Positions 32,716-41,367 of a stretch of DNA of 61,401 nt are shown here, one piece after another (position 1 is the stretch's first letter; the number at the start of each line of letters is the position of its first letter). The notes under the pieces were generated by a model. The model had not been told where the DNA came from, did no database searches, and worked only from the letters and a program-made list of their open reading frames with translations. A program made the translations under genes and the position numbers. Origin of the DNA: Nostoc sp. JL34 (GTDB lineage: Bacteria; Cyanobacteriota; Cyanobacteriia; Cyanobacteriales; Nostocaceae); NCBI RefSeq assembly GCF_017114945.1, contig NZ_JABXKQ010000027.1, positions 1 to 61,401 of the forward strand, given 5' to 3'.

Positions 32716-35205
32716 TTGATCCAATCTGAAACCTTAGAACTATTAGAATGGCATCGCCTTTGCCAGCACCTCGCCACTTTTGCGGCAACTAAGCTGGGGG
32801 CGACAGCTGCGCGTCATCTGAAAATACCCGATTCTCAGATCCAAAGCGAACAGTTGTTAGAGCAAACCAAAGAAGTCTACCAACTGGAAACTCGCCTAAC
32901 TACGGGACTGTCATTTGAGGGAATTCAAGATATTGGCGATTCCCTAGAACGGGCAGAACGCAGTGGAATTTTGACAGGGGATGAACTGTTAGCGATCGCC
33001 ACCACCCTCGCTGGTGCCAGAAATTTGCGCCGTGTCATTGACAATCAAGAAGATTTGCCGATATTGACTGATTTGGTTGCCGATTTGCGGACTTATCCAG
33101 AACTAGAACAGGAAATTCACCGCTGTATTGATGAACGGGCCCAGGTAACTGACCGCGCGAGTCAAAAACTGGGAGAAATTCGCACAGACTTGCGGCGATT
33201 ACGCAGCCAAATTACTCAAAAGCTGCAAAATATCTTACAGGCAAAATCTGGCGCAGTTCAAGAACAGCTAATTACGCAACGCAGCGATCGCTTTGTTATC
33301 CCCGTAAAAGCACCCCAAAAAGATGCCATCCCCGGTATAGTCCACGATACCTCTACCAGTGGTGCCACTCTGTATGTGGAACCTAATTCAGTAGTGCCTC
33401 TAGGCAACCAACTGCGGCAGATCATCAGGAGAGAGCAAGCCGAAGAAGAAGCGATTCGCCGCATTTTGACAGAACTTGTAGCCGCAGTCAAACCAGATTT
33501 GGAGAGGTTGTTAGCGATCGCTACCACTTTGGATCTGGCAACCGCTAGATCGCGATATAGTTACTGGCTAGGAGCAAATCCCCCGCGATTTATCCAGCGG
33601 GAAGACAGTGAAATCATTACCTTGCGGAATTTACGACATCCTCTGTTAGTGTGGCAGCAACAGCACGAACAAGGGCAACCAGTAGTTCCTGTAGATTTGC
33701 TGATAAACCCGCTAATTCGGGTAGTGACGATTACCGGGCCAAATACTGGCGGTAAAACTGTAACCTTAAAAACTTTGGGATTAGCAGCATTAATGGCCAA
33801 AGTGGGTTTATTTGTCCCCGCCCGCGAACCAGTAGAAATACCTTGGTTTGATCAGGTGTTGGCAGACATTGGCGATGAACAATCATTGCAGCAAAGTTTA
33901 TCCACATTCTCTGGACACATCCGCCGGATTAGTCGGATTTTAGAAGCATTAGGAGATGGGGAATGGGGAATTGGGACTGGGGACTTGGGACTGGGGACTG
34001 AGGAAAAGGAAATTCCTAATCCCCAATCCCTAATCCCCATTACCCCTTATCCCCAGAGGGGGCCCCACCTTCCCCAATCACTCGTTTTACTTGATGAAGT
34101 TGGCGCAGGCACCGATCCAGTAGAAGGTAGTGCCTTAGCGATCGCCTTGTTGAAATATCTCGCCAACCACTCCCAGCTAACTATTGCCACCACTCACTTC
34201 GGCGAACTAAAAGCCCTAAAATACGAAGATGAGCGGTTTGAAAATGCTTCTGTAGAATTTGACGAAAGTACTCTGTCGCCTACTTATCGTCTGCTGTGGG
34301 GCATACCTGGACGTTCTAATGCTTTAACCATTGCCCTCCGTTTGGGATTAAAACCAGAAGTGGTAGAAGAGGCAAAAACCCAAGTGGGAGAGGCCACAGA
34401 TGAGGTTAACCAGGTGATTGCTGGCTTAGAAGCACAACGCCGCCGCCAGGAAACCAAAGCTGCGGAAGCCCAAAGTTTGTTGCAGCAAGCAGAACGTTTA
34501 TATAAAGAAGTATCGGCAAAAGCCTCAAGTTTAGAGGAGAGGGAAAGCAGTTTGCGGGCTTCACAGGAAGTAGCAGTGCAACAAGCGATCGCTCAGGCAA
34601 AAGGTGAAATTGCCCAAGTAATCCGTCGTTTGCAGAAAGGTACGCCCACAGCCCAAGAGGCGCAGCAAGCTACTAATGCTTTGAATCAAATTGGCCAGCA
34701 ATATCAACCAGCAACGCCAGCAAAACCAAAAGTTGGGTTTATGCCCAAAATAGGCGATCGCGTCCGCATTCCAAAATTAGGACAGATAGCGGATGTGATC
34801 ACAGCCCCTGATGAAGATGGCGAGTTAAGCGTTCGCTTTGGGCTAATGAAGATGAACGTGAAGTTGCAAGATGTAGAATCTCTAGATGGTCAAAAACCCG
34901 AACCAGTTGTTAAAGCCAAACCAGCCCCAGCAGCAGTAACCCCCCCACCGCCAGCTGTCCCAGAAATTCGGACTTCCAAAAATACCATCGATTTGCGTGG
35001 AAAACGAGTAGCTGATGCCGAATATATTTTAGATAAAGCTATTTCGGAAGCTACAGGCCCAGTCTGGATTATTCACGGGTATGGTACTGGGAAACTGCGA
35101 CAAGGAGTTCACGCATTTTTGCAACAGCATCCCAGAGTGAAGACCTACGAACCAGCAGAACAAGCAGATGGTGGCAGTGGTGTTACCGTTGCTCATATAA
35201 AATAA
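32716..35205 (+). CDS. mutS2: MutS2 endonuclease/ATPase with an inserted repeat segment
   Basis: An 829-residue MutS2 protein; relatives suppress recombination or split collided ribosomes. Core and clamp regions (about 1-320) lead to Walker A G341-P-N-T-G-G-K-T348, Walker B LLDEVGAGTDP (about 458-468), a coiled-coil stretch (about 540-650) and a C-terminal Smr nuclease domain with IDLRGKR (about 758) and H787-G-Y-G-T-G-K-L-R. Between the ATPase motifs, about 40 residues (about 413-455, with WGIGTGDLGLGTEEKE and NPQSLIPITPYPQ) are translated from heptamer repeats absent from usual MutS2. The start is TTG 32716, as no ATG or GTG is in frame upstream near the conserved N-terminus. Confidence 0.92.
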   Translation: MIQSETLELLEWHRLCQHLATFAATKLGATAARHLKIPDSQIQSEQLLEQTKEVYQLETRLTTGLSFEGIQDIGDSLERAERSGILTGDELLAIATTLAGARNLRRVIDNQEDLPILTDLVADLRTYPELEQEIHRCIDERAQVTDRASQKLGEIRTDLRRLRSQITQKLQNILQAKSGAVQEQLITQRSDRFVIPVKAPQKDAIPGIVHDTSTSGATLYVEPNSVVPLGNQLRQIIRREQAEEEAIRRILTELVAAVKPDLERLLAIATTLDLATARSRYSYWLGANPPRFIQREDSEIITLRNLRHPLLVWQQQHEQGQPVVPVDLLINPLIRVVTITGPNTGGKTVTLKTLGLAALMAKVGLFVPAREPVEIPWFDQVLADIGDEQSLQQSLSTFSGHIRRISRILEALGDGEWGIGTGDLGLGTEEKEIPNPQSLIPITPYPQRGPHLPQSLVLLDEVGAGTDPVEGSALAIALLKYLANHSQLTIATTHFGELKALKYEDERFENASVEFDESTLSPTYRLLWGIPGRSNALTIALRLGLKPEVVEEAKTQVGEATDEVNQVIAGLEAQRRRQETKAAEAQSLLQQAERLYKEVSAKASSLEERESSLRASQEVAVQQAIAQAKGEIAQVIRRLQKGTPTAQEAQQATNALNQIGQQYQPATPAKPKVGFMPKIGDRVRIPKLGQIADVITAPDEDGELSVRFGLMKMNVKLQDVESLDGQKPEPVVKAKPAPAAVTPPPPAVPEIRTSKNTIDLRGKRVADAEYILDKAISEATGPVWIIHGYGTGKLRQGVHAFLQQHPRVKTYEPAEQADGGSGVTVAHIK
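33953..34078 (+). repeat. In-frame heptamer repeat insertion in mutS2
   Basis: GGGGAATGGGGAATTGGGAC and GGGGACTTGGGACTGGGGAC units are followed by the inverted CCTAATCCCCAATCCC units. It is about 126 bp long, a multiple of three, and lies between the codons for RILEALG and QSLVLLDE. Related repeats lie between genes at 24389-24610, 26150-26255 and 55195-55260. Confidence 0.85.
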
Positions 35206-35319
35206 AGTTCACTTGCAAATGGTAATCCTCAGAATCTTTTGGGAAAATACCAACTAATCTTTACTGTTTGCAAGTTTCTTTATTAAGAAGTTGGTACATT
35301 ATTCTTTACGACTGGCTAC

Positions 35320-35583
35320 TTATTGTATATTTGTACATTTCCCATTTTTACTCTTAATTGTAAATTCGGAGAATTCTTGTTCTATAAATTCTCGTGTTAA
35401 CCCAGACGGGCCAAATCGCGTTTCTAACGGAATCCCATATTTCTCGTTAAAAGATTCAGCTACTTCTGTAAGGCTATCCCGCAAACTACCAGCACCATAT
35501 AGCTTAACCGCGAATGCCTGAGTTGGCAGAATCACACTGATAGCACAAGCTATCAGTGAAAAGGCGAAAAAATGCTTTTTCAT
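35320..35583 (-). pseudogene. Truncated periplasmic binding protein (ModA-like)
   Basis: An 87-codon ORF. Residues 1-25 are a signal peptide ending QAFA, then VKLYGAGSLRDSLTEVAESF and GIPLETRFGPSG match the N-terminus of ModA/sulfate-type substrate-binding proteins. After about residue 67 the similarity ends and the reading (SEFTIKSKNGKCTNIQ) is unrelated and soon stops. A normal protein has about 250 residues or more, so this is a 5' fragment. No permease or ATPase gene is adjacent, and the remaining coding part is not seen downstream (35206-35319). Confidence 0.7.
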
Positions 35584-36321
35584 AGTTGTTATATTTATTG
35601 GGCTGCTATTTATACTCAGTAAGTTATCTCAAACCAATACTTAAGTATGGATTGCAGTAACCGTCTCAACTATTACATCTACACATCAAGTTTATAAATG
35701 AGTTCTGAATATGTGCGTAGTTTGCGGCTAGAGTCATAGTACCAACTAAGTTGGAAAAAATCAATTGGTCAACATCTTCAAACGCTGACTTTATCAAATT
35801 TTTAAGTTTGTCATCAGTTTTATAGAGGCATCAATCGTCCTGATGTTGCCCAGCCTGTCCTGAAATAACAGGCTGCATATAAGCGAAAATGGGGTGGTAT
35901 TTGTCCAGCAGCAACAGCATCTTTAGCAAACAGGCAAAAGATTTGTATAGTAATTATGTATACATAAAGACCAAATAATAAACATCAAGAAACTTCAAAA
36001 TTTAAAACCGCAAACAAATTAGGAGGTATTCTACATAATTAATTAGCGATAATTAGCGGTTAGCATTCAAAACAATAGTTTATTTATACTCTTGTACGGA
36101 GCTAGCAGCGAAAGTTGGGTAAACCTTAACTAGAATTGATAATTTTCTACTTTGTCGAAAATAAATTTTCATCTAGAGTAGGACAAAGATACCTGCTGTT
36201 TACCACATAGAAAAAAGCTAGCTGAAGCTTCTGGCTCATAGCTAGAGGAAACCAAGCTTGATGCTTAAGAGTCTGGTTTCAAAATGGGTAACAGCAACAT
36301 CCCCTATCAGCTTGATCACCT
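35584..36321. other. Intergenic region with hairpins
   Basis: About 740 bases without a recognised gene. A hairpin lies at 35851-35875 (CAGCCTGT, nine-base loop, ACAGGCTG). A direct echo of TTAGCGATAATTAGCGGTTAGC-like words is near 36041-36064. An AGCTAGCT/AGCTAG stem is near 36216-36246. Confidence 0.5.
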
Positions 36322-36927
36322 ATGCTAAAAGTTATGCACTCGGCCGCCAACTCAGCCACTCCAAATTCCCAGTGGGAGGATTTAATCAAGCTTCCAGCCC
36401 CAAACACAGTCCAATGGGACAATATTAAAACCCAATTAGACTTAGTGCTGTTGGCGCTAGAAACCTTAACTGGGATTGGTTCAGAGGCTATGCTTTCGGC
36501 GGCAACTGATCTGAATTTAGAGTCAAGAGTGCCAGACCGCGTAGCTTTATGGCGATTGCGCCAATCAAATCCCCTACGCAAAGGTCAAGGAGGGCGAAAA
36601 AAGCTAGATGTTGAAGAAGCGCGATCACTTGTTCTGATCATCTGCTACTTAGCCAAACAGCACCAGGAATTGATTCGCCGCGCTGTCGGTCTGTTGGAAC
36701 AAATGGCAGAAAATAACCGGGAACCTCACCAGGCTGCTTTACTTGGAGATTATATTGATGCTTTTTGCAACACCTACCAAGAGCGGATGGAAGAGGATGA
36801 GCAAATCTCAACGGATTTACTAACAAACCTGGCACTAAAACTGCTTGTAGATTTACTTTTTTACAGTGCTCCTGGTGGGCATCGCCGTCTCTGGCTAGCA
36901 CTTATAGACCGTTCAACAAAATTTTAA
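36322..36927 (+). CDS. DUF3038 domain protein
   Basis: A 201-residue, mostly helical soluble protein of the cyanobacterial DUF3038 family, function unknown. Recognisable stretches are WDNIKTQLDLVLLALETLTGIGS, RVALWRLRQSNPLRKG and LDVEEARSLVLIICYLAKQHQELIRRAV. It is followed, 250 bases later, by a DUF4335 gene; the two families are usually neighbours in cyanobacteria, suggesting a shared role. ATG 36322 or the in-frame ATG 36334 could be used. No enzymatic motif is visible. Confidence 0.8.
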   Translation: MLKVMHSAANSATPNSQWEDLIKLPAPNTVQWDNIKTQLDLVLLALETLTGIGSEAMLSAATDLNLESRVPDRVALWRLRQSNPLRKGQGGRKKLDVEEARSLVLIICYLAKQHQELIRRAVGLLEQMAENNREPHQAALLGDYIDAFCNTYQERMEEDEQISTDLLTNLALKLLVDLLFYSAPGGHRRLWLALIDRSTKF

Positions 36928-37177
36928 ATTTTAGATTTGAAATTCCTCAACCAAAATTCGCTTGTGATTTGTTTGCTCGGTCAGGAAACTCTTTTGATGG
37001 TCGTTAGCTCTTGGGCGATGCGCTATCAGCACTGCTTCCTCCTTGCACGCCAGTTTGCATAAGGGAAGGAACTTTACAAAGTTCTGAGTGGAGGAATCCG
37101 CCGTTTCAACTTTTCTTTGCAAGCAAGTGGCTCAATTTTTTGCAAAATCCCAAATAGTCTTCCTCGCAGTTCCTGCC

Positions 37178-38809
37178 ATGCCTCTATCAAATTCTGTCAT
37201 TCGTCGCTACACACCCCCGACTTGCACGCTAGAAGTATTCGCGCAAAGCTCACCTCTGTCCCGTTGGATGGGGAAAACAGTCCTTAAACACCTGAGCTTT
37301 GAGCTACGTTTTGATGATCCCCGACTCCCAGAAGAACACAGAATTCCAATTCGGGGCGATCGCGAGCAACTCGAAGCTTTATGTGATGCTGTCACAAGCT
37401 ATGTACAGCAGTTTCTCCAACAGTCTCCAGAAAGCTTTTGGGTCAGTTTCTCCGGTACTCAGCAGTCAAGCACAGCACTGGATGAGCCGGAATTAAAGTC
37501 TTCAACAAAAACATTAAATGCCTTTAATGCCCAGATTTCAGGGGCAAATATCCACTTAGAACCAAGCAGCTATTTAACTCATAACCTATTTCTTGGTTCT
37601 CTTGCCAACTACTCATCTGGCCCCGTAATTCAACTCAGTTTGCTGCAACTATTTGATTTGGCAAGTGCTTTAGATGAATACTCGACTGATGTCATGGCAC
37701 TCCCAACTCTCAACAACACAAGTTCGAGTCTGAGGTTCCCGGCTTGGGCACCTATTGCCGCAGTATTAGTTATAGGTGTAGGTTTTTTACCAGTTACTTG
37801 GCAATATGCTAACAACATTAGAGAAAAGCAGCAGACAGCCAAAACATCAGATTCAGCAGCGGTAAAGACTGCTCTACAACCCTCACCTTCATTAAACTTT
37901 CCCACACCTGAACCTGGACTCAGCCCTCCATCAGATAATTTGCTAGGTTCGACCCCTCCAATTTCCACATCAACTTTACCCCAAGCACCTCTAACAGCCC
38001 CTAGTTCCAGTTTCTCTACACCGCCACCTCTATTTCCACCAAATAATGCACTGACAATACCTCAAGGGAAGACAGCAAACCTTCCCAGGAATCGAGCGAT
38101 GCCTCCGGCGAGCTTCGCTAACGCACCATCTACCAAAATCCCAGGCCAGGAAATTGCCATATTACCAAATCTTGGACAGAACCCTACAGGATTAAATTCC
38201 CAAAGTGGTGCTCTCCCTCAGCTGCGGAATTTGCCACCTAGACTATCTTCTAACGCAGGCAGCTTACCAACTAATATCTCACCAATCCTCCCCCCGTCTC
38301 TTGACACTGTACCCAATAATAATCGTGGCAATACCCCTACCCAACCCTCCTCACTAAACTCACAACAATTAGACGAAAGAATCAATTCCCTACAGCAACC
38401 TTCTCCAGGAGAGAAACCTGCTTCACAAGTTCCCTCCTCTAGAACTGCGGAAAATAATCCTTTTATCGATCAATTAGGGGACGGACGAAAACCCACCAGA
38501 TCCACAGAAGTGGCTACTGGCACATTATTTGATACACCTCAAGTAGCAGAAGCGAGAGAATACTTAACAAAGCGTTGGCAACCACCCACTGGACTAGGAC
38601 AAACATTAGAGTACAGTTTGATAGTCAGCGTTGACGGCACAGTTGAACGAATTTTTCCCCTTAATAAGGCAGCAAGAGAATTCGTTGATAGCACTGGGAT
38701 GCCTGAAGTTGGTAAACCTTTTGTTTCCGCTAATAGAGGCGGACAAAATGTCAGAATTCGAGTTGTTCTCAGTCCTGATGGCAAGGTACAGACTTTTCCA
38801 GATGAATAA
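37178..38809 (+). CDS. DUF4335 domain protein with TonB-like proline-rich linker
   Basis: About 543 residues from ATG 37178 (MPLSNSVIRRYTPPTC); the GTG at 37088 adds 30 residues of doubtful coding. An N-terminal DUF4335 domain (about 1-180) binds an unknown partner. A single membrane helix follows (about 188-208, PAWAPIAAVLVIGVGFLPVTW), then a Pro/Ser/Asn-rich spacer (about 225-445), and a C-terminal domain (about 460-543, EYLTKRWQPPTGLGQTLEYSL, VRIRVVLSPDGKVQTFPDE). The layout resembles energy-transducing proteins that span the envelope. An SDR encoding about 12 residues (PPASFANAPS) lies within the spacer. Paired with DUF3038 upstream. Confidence 0.82.
   Translation: MPLSNSVIRRYTPPTCTLEVFAQSSPLSRWMGKTVLKHLSFELRFDDPRLPEEHRIPIRGDREQLEALCDAVTSYVQQFLQQSPESFWVSFSGTQQSSTALDEPELKSSTKTLNAFNAQISGANIHLEPSSYLTHNLFLGSLANYSSGPVIQLSLLQLFDLASALDEYSTDVMALPTLNNTSSSLRFPAWAPIAAVLVIGVGFLPVTWQYANNIREKQQTAKTSDSAAVKTALQPSPSLNFPTPEPGLSPPSDNLLGSTPPISTSTLPQAPLTAPSSSFSTPPPLFPPNNALTIPQGKTANLPRNRAMPPASFANAPSTKIPGQEIAILPNLGQNPTGLNSQSGALPQLRNLPPRLSSNAGSLPTNISPILPPSLDTVPNNNRGNTPTQPSSLNSQQLDERINSLQQPSPGEKPASQVPSSRTAENNPFIDQLGDGRKPTRSTEVATGTLFDTPQVAEAREYLTKRWQPPTGLGQTLEYSLIVSVDGTVERIFPLNKAAREFVDSTGMPEVGKPFVSANRGGQNVRIRVVLSPDGKVQTFPDE
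38096..38132 (+). repeat. SDR translated in the DUF4335 linker
   Basis: GCGATGCCTCCGGCGAGCTT followed by CGCTAACGC has the character of Nostoc SDRs. It adds codons within a low-complexity spacer without breaking the frame. Confidence 0.5.
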
Positions 38810-39047
38810 GTAAACTAATCTGTTCAATGCCACTTGTAAAACTGGTACAAATCTTGTGCCAGTTTCTATTTACTGCAATTGCTCTTGGGCTTACCTTTTG
38901 AAGTCCAGTTAACAAACTGATCTTACTATTGATACCAGTAAACCTAGCATTCAATACAATTACTGTTAACACCAATTCTCCAAAATTAAACTTTAGATAC
39001 AAGTCTGGAAACCCAGATTATAATCTTACGCATATAAAACGAAAAAC

Positions 39048-39075
39048 AAAAGGACTGGATATACCAGTCCTTTAT
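39048..39075. terminator. Bidirectional terminator between convergent genes
   Basis: AAAGGACTGG, a short loop and CCAGTCCTTT, followed by TATTAT on the plus strand and TTTGTTTTT on the minus strand. It can serve both the DUF4335 gene and the ferredoxin operon. Confidence 0.85.
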
Positions 39076-39098
39076 TATATTGATTTAAAGTTTTTATC

Positions 39099-39560
39099 TT
39101 AATAACGGGATTTTTTGGTCTTCAACTTTTGCTTTTTACGCCGACGTTCGCTAGCAGCAACTGCATGTTCCACCGGATAACCCACTACAGGAATTACCTG
39201 ATATTTGCGCTCGTCTTCTAACTTTCTTAGTTCAGTGTAATCAACCCAATGAATGCAATCAACCGGACAAGTGTCAATTGCTTCTTGAATAATTTCCTCA
39301 GCGTCTCCATCTTGCCGAACCACGCGCGATCGCCCGTAATCTGGTTCAATATAAAAGGTGTTACGGGCAACATGAGCGCAATGCTTACAACCAATACAGG
39401 TGATTTCGTCAACATAAACACCATTTTGGCGCAGCACACCACCCAATTCCGGTTCTAAACCAGAACGTTCTGGGGCATCCCGTAAAAAACCCCCTAGTTC
39501 TGGTTCAAAACCGGAACGGTTATCTTCTTGTTCTTCCGGCGACGGCAGAAAATCAGCCAT
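39099..39560 (-). CDS. 4Fe-4S ferredoxin-like protein with duplicated N-terminal motif
   Basis: A 153-residue electron carrier. C55-I-G-C58-K-H-C61 and C98-P-V-D-C102 supply ligands for one [4Fe-4S] cluster of the long ferredoxin type. The N-terminus repeats RSGFEPELGGFLR (16-28) and RSGLEPELGGVLR (32-44), and the C-terminus is very basic (SERRRKKQKLKTKKSRY), possibly for docking to a partner or RNA/membrane. It is the last gene of DUF2997-ycf35-ferredoxin; its ATG shares one base with the ycf35 stop (TAATG). The redox partner is unknown, and the linkage implies a joint role with Ycf35. Confidence 0.9.
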   Translation of the reverse strand: MADFLPSPEEQEDNRSGFEPELGGFLRDAPERSGLEPELGGVLRQNGVYVDEITCIGCKHCAHVARNTFYIEPDYGRSRVVRQDGDAEEIIQEAIDTCPVDCIHWVDYTELRKLEDERKYQVIPVVGYPVEHAVAASERRRKKQKLKTKKSRY

Positions 39561-39946
39561 TACGCACTCCAGCGCTGTACTACCAGGCGAATTGAACCAT
39601 CTTCATTTTTTTGTTGTTCAGAGACTTGAAAACCAACACGAGCGGTTTCTTTCACAACTGTTTGATAAGCATAGCGCTGTGTTACTTGGCGCAAAAATCC
39701 ATCTACAGACAAATCTTGCTGCCAATATTGCAAGTCAGCCACCAGTTCATATTCTTTGCCATTCCATCTAAAACCGATGTCATAGCCATTTTCCTGCTCA
39801 ATACTAACTTCCGCAGGATGGGTTTGACCGCGATAGCCACGGACTTCGCGTGGGCCGGGTTTCCAGTCTACGCCCAATTCAGTCAGAGCATCTTTCAAAG
39901 AATCAAGGTTACGGATTTGAGTCTTAATTTGGCTAAAGTGTGACAT
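39560..39946 (-). CDS. ycf35: Ycf35 (DUF1257) family protein
   Basis: A 128-residue protein of the Ycf35/DUF1257 family, conserved in cyanobacteria and some algal plastids, function unknown. Typical stretches are MSHFSQIKTQIRNLDSLKDAL, WKPGPREVRGYRGQ and DIGFRWNGKEYELVADLQYW. No membrane segment. It is the middle gene of a three-gene unit: 39 bases after DUF2997, overlapping the ferredoxin start by one base. The arrangement suggests that its product works with the ferredoxin, perhaps as a scaffold or substrate receptor (inference). Confidence 0.9.
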   Translation of the reverse strand: MSHFSQIKTQIRNLDSLKDALTELGVDWKPGPREVRGYRGQTHPAEVSIEQENGYDIGFRWNGKEYELVADLQYWQQDLSVDGFLRQVTQRYAYQTVVKETARVGFQVSEQQKNEDGSIRLVVQRWSA

Positions 39947-39985
39947 GGTGGTTGTGAATTAATAACACTAAACTACTGTGAAAAC

Positions 39986-40195
39986 TTACCAATCGCTGTA
40001 AGTGGTGTGTGTATTCGCCAGATTAGATTGCTGCACCTTAGCGGCGAAATATTCTGAGGTTGGCTCATGATTAAGTACTTGCCCCAACTGTGCCTCTATT
40101 GCTGCTGTAACCTCAGCGCAAGAAGCACCCACAATGCCAGTAACTTTCTCTTGTACCCGACCGTCTGGATAGATTATGAACTCTAATGTCTCCAT
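39986..40195 (-). CDS. DUF2997 family protein
   Basis: About 69 residues from ATG 40195 (METLEFIIYPDGRVQEKVTG); a TTG at 40207 adds MAKS and is less likely. It belongs to the small DUF2997 family, whose members carry a beta-hairpin with the PDGRV motif and a helix with a conserved Cys (ASCAEVTAAIE). Function is unknown. First gene of the operon with ycf35 and a ferredoxin. In other bacteria DUF2997 and DUF1257 genes also sit together, which supports a functional unit. Confidence 0.82.
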   Translation of the reverse strand: METLEFIIYPDGRVQEKVTGIVGASCAEVTAAIEAQLGQVLNHEPTSEYFAAKVQQSNLANTHTTYSDW

Positions 40196-40776
40196 GCTTT
40201 TGGCCAACCAGGATAAGTACGCTTGAATTGTACTGCCTTAGCAGAAGGCTACAAATATAGCCGTAGGAACATTTTTACTTAGATATTAGATACAAACTTG
40301 CTATTTGTTAACTAATGTTCCATCTTTCAACATATATATCTCAGAATCTTTACAAAACTTATTAGTATTATAAGCACATACATCAGTATTTAGTTAGTTT
40401 CTCTTAACCTCATTGATTAGTCAAGGTAACTACTGGAGGTAGTTCAGTAAGCTGGAAAAGTCCTAAAAACAAGCATTAGAGGTAGTATAACCAGCAAGAC
40501 AATTCACAAAAATATAAAATTTCTTGAAAAACTTTATTATTACCATTTGATTTACTTTATTATCTTCCGGGTAGGTTGGACACAGTGCAGTGTAAGCCGA
40601 CACCAAACAATAGTGCGTACGTACGTGAATATCGTATTAGACCTTTGATATAGTGACTTTAGCTAGTATTAATTGTGAAGGGATTTTTAGACTGCGTTCA
40701 CTGAAAGTGTTGGCGCAGCTATCGCTATTTTCTGCTATTGGTGAAATTTACCAACCTTGACTCTAGACAGTTAAAT
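40196..40776. other. Intergenic region, candidate hairpin before the phosphatase
   Basis: About 580 AT-rich bases without a recognised gene. GTGCGTACGTACGTG near 40613-40627 is near-palindromic. CTGCG, CACT, AGTG and CGCAG around 40690-40718 could form a hairpin close to the phosphatase start. Confidence 0.45.
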
Positions 40777-41322
40777 ATGTACAAGTTTGCCCCAGCTTGC
40801 GAGAAAGAGCAAATAGTCTTTGGTGCTGCGCGACCTGGATACACTGACAAGAATGTTCAGGATTGGATAGAATTCATGAAGCACCAAAATATCAAGCGTG
40901 TTTGCTGTCTTCTTGATGAACAACAGCTAGCTTCTTACTCCAATCTTCTAAACACATACAAACAGGAATTTGGGAATCAGTTAGTTTGTTGGGCAGCAAT
41001 TGCCGATTTTCATTTATCTGATTTAGAAAACCTCATACACAAAATACTTCCTTTTTTAATAGAAGCAGATAAAGAAAATGAGAAAGTTGTTGTACACTGC
41101 TCTGGTGGAATTGGACGTACTGGGCATGTGTTAGCGGCATGGCTAGTTAGTGTTCGAGGATTATCAAATCAAGCTGCAATAAATGCTGTCAAAAGAACAG
41201 GTAGAAATCCTTATGAAGCTGCGATCGCTGCTATATTTATAGGTAGAAATCCCTTGAAAGTTGTAAAAGAACTTAACGTGCTTCTGAATGATTGCCGTCT
41301 AGCAGTGGATAAAATATTTTGA
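40777..41322 (+). CDS. Protein-tyrosine/dual-specificity phosphatase family protein
   Basis: 181 residues from ATG 40777 (MYKFAPACEKEQIVFGAARPG). The signature CX5R is C108-S-G-G-I-G-R114 followed by TG, in VVVHCSGGIGRTGHVLAAWLV. The acid region ADFHLSD (about 76-82) may supply the general acid. It is a small cytosolic cysteine phosphatase that would act on phosphotyrosine or another phosphate ester. In-frame TTG 40738 and GTG 40741 would add 12-13 residues, but the conserved part begins at the ATG. It lies 45 bases before a methyltransferase gene on the same strand, possibly as one unit. Confidence 0.85.
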   Translation: MYKFAPACEKEQIVFGAARPGYTDKNVQDWIEFMKHQNIKRVCCLLDEQQLASYSNLLNTYKQEFGNQLVCWAAIADFHLSDLENLIHKILPFLIEADKENEKVVVHCSGGIGRTGHVLAAWLVSVRGLSNQAAINAVKRTGRNPYEAAIAAIFIGRNPLKVVKELNVLLNDCRLAVDKIF

Positions 41323-41367
41323 GTTTACTATTATCTTATTTAATCAGTCCTTTGCGAGGGAAATTAT

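Noticed and set aside
35211..35276. Terminator after mutS2 formed by ACTTGCAAA and TTTGCAAGT
   Set aside because: The arms are 9 bp with a loop of nearly 50 bases. Too weak to call.
40738..41322. TTG/GTG starts for the tyrosine phosphatase
   Set aside because: The added 12-13 residues show no family similarity, and ATG 40777 gives the expected N-terminus.
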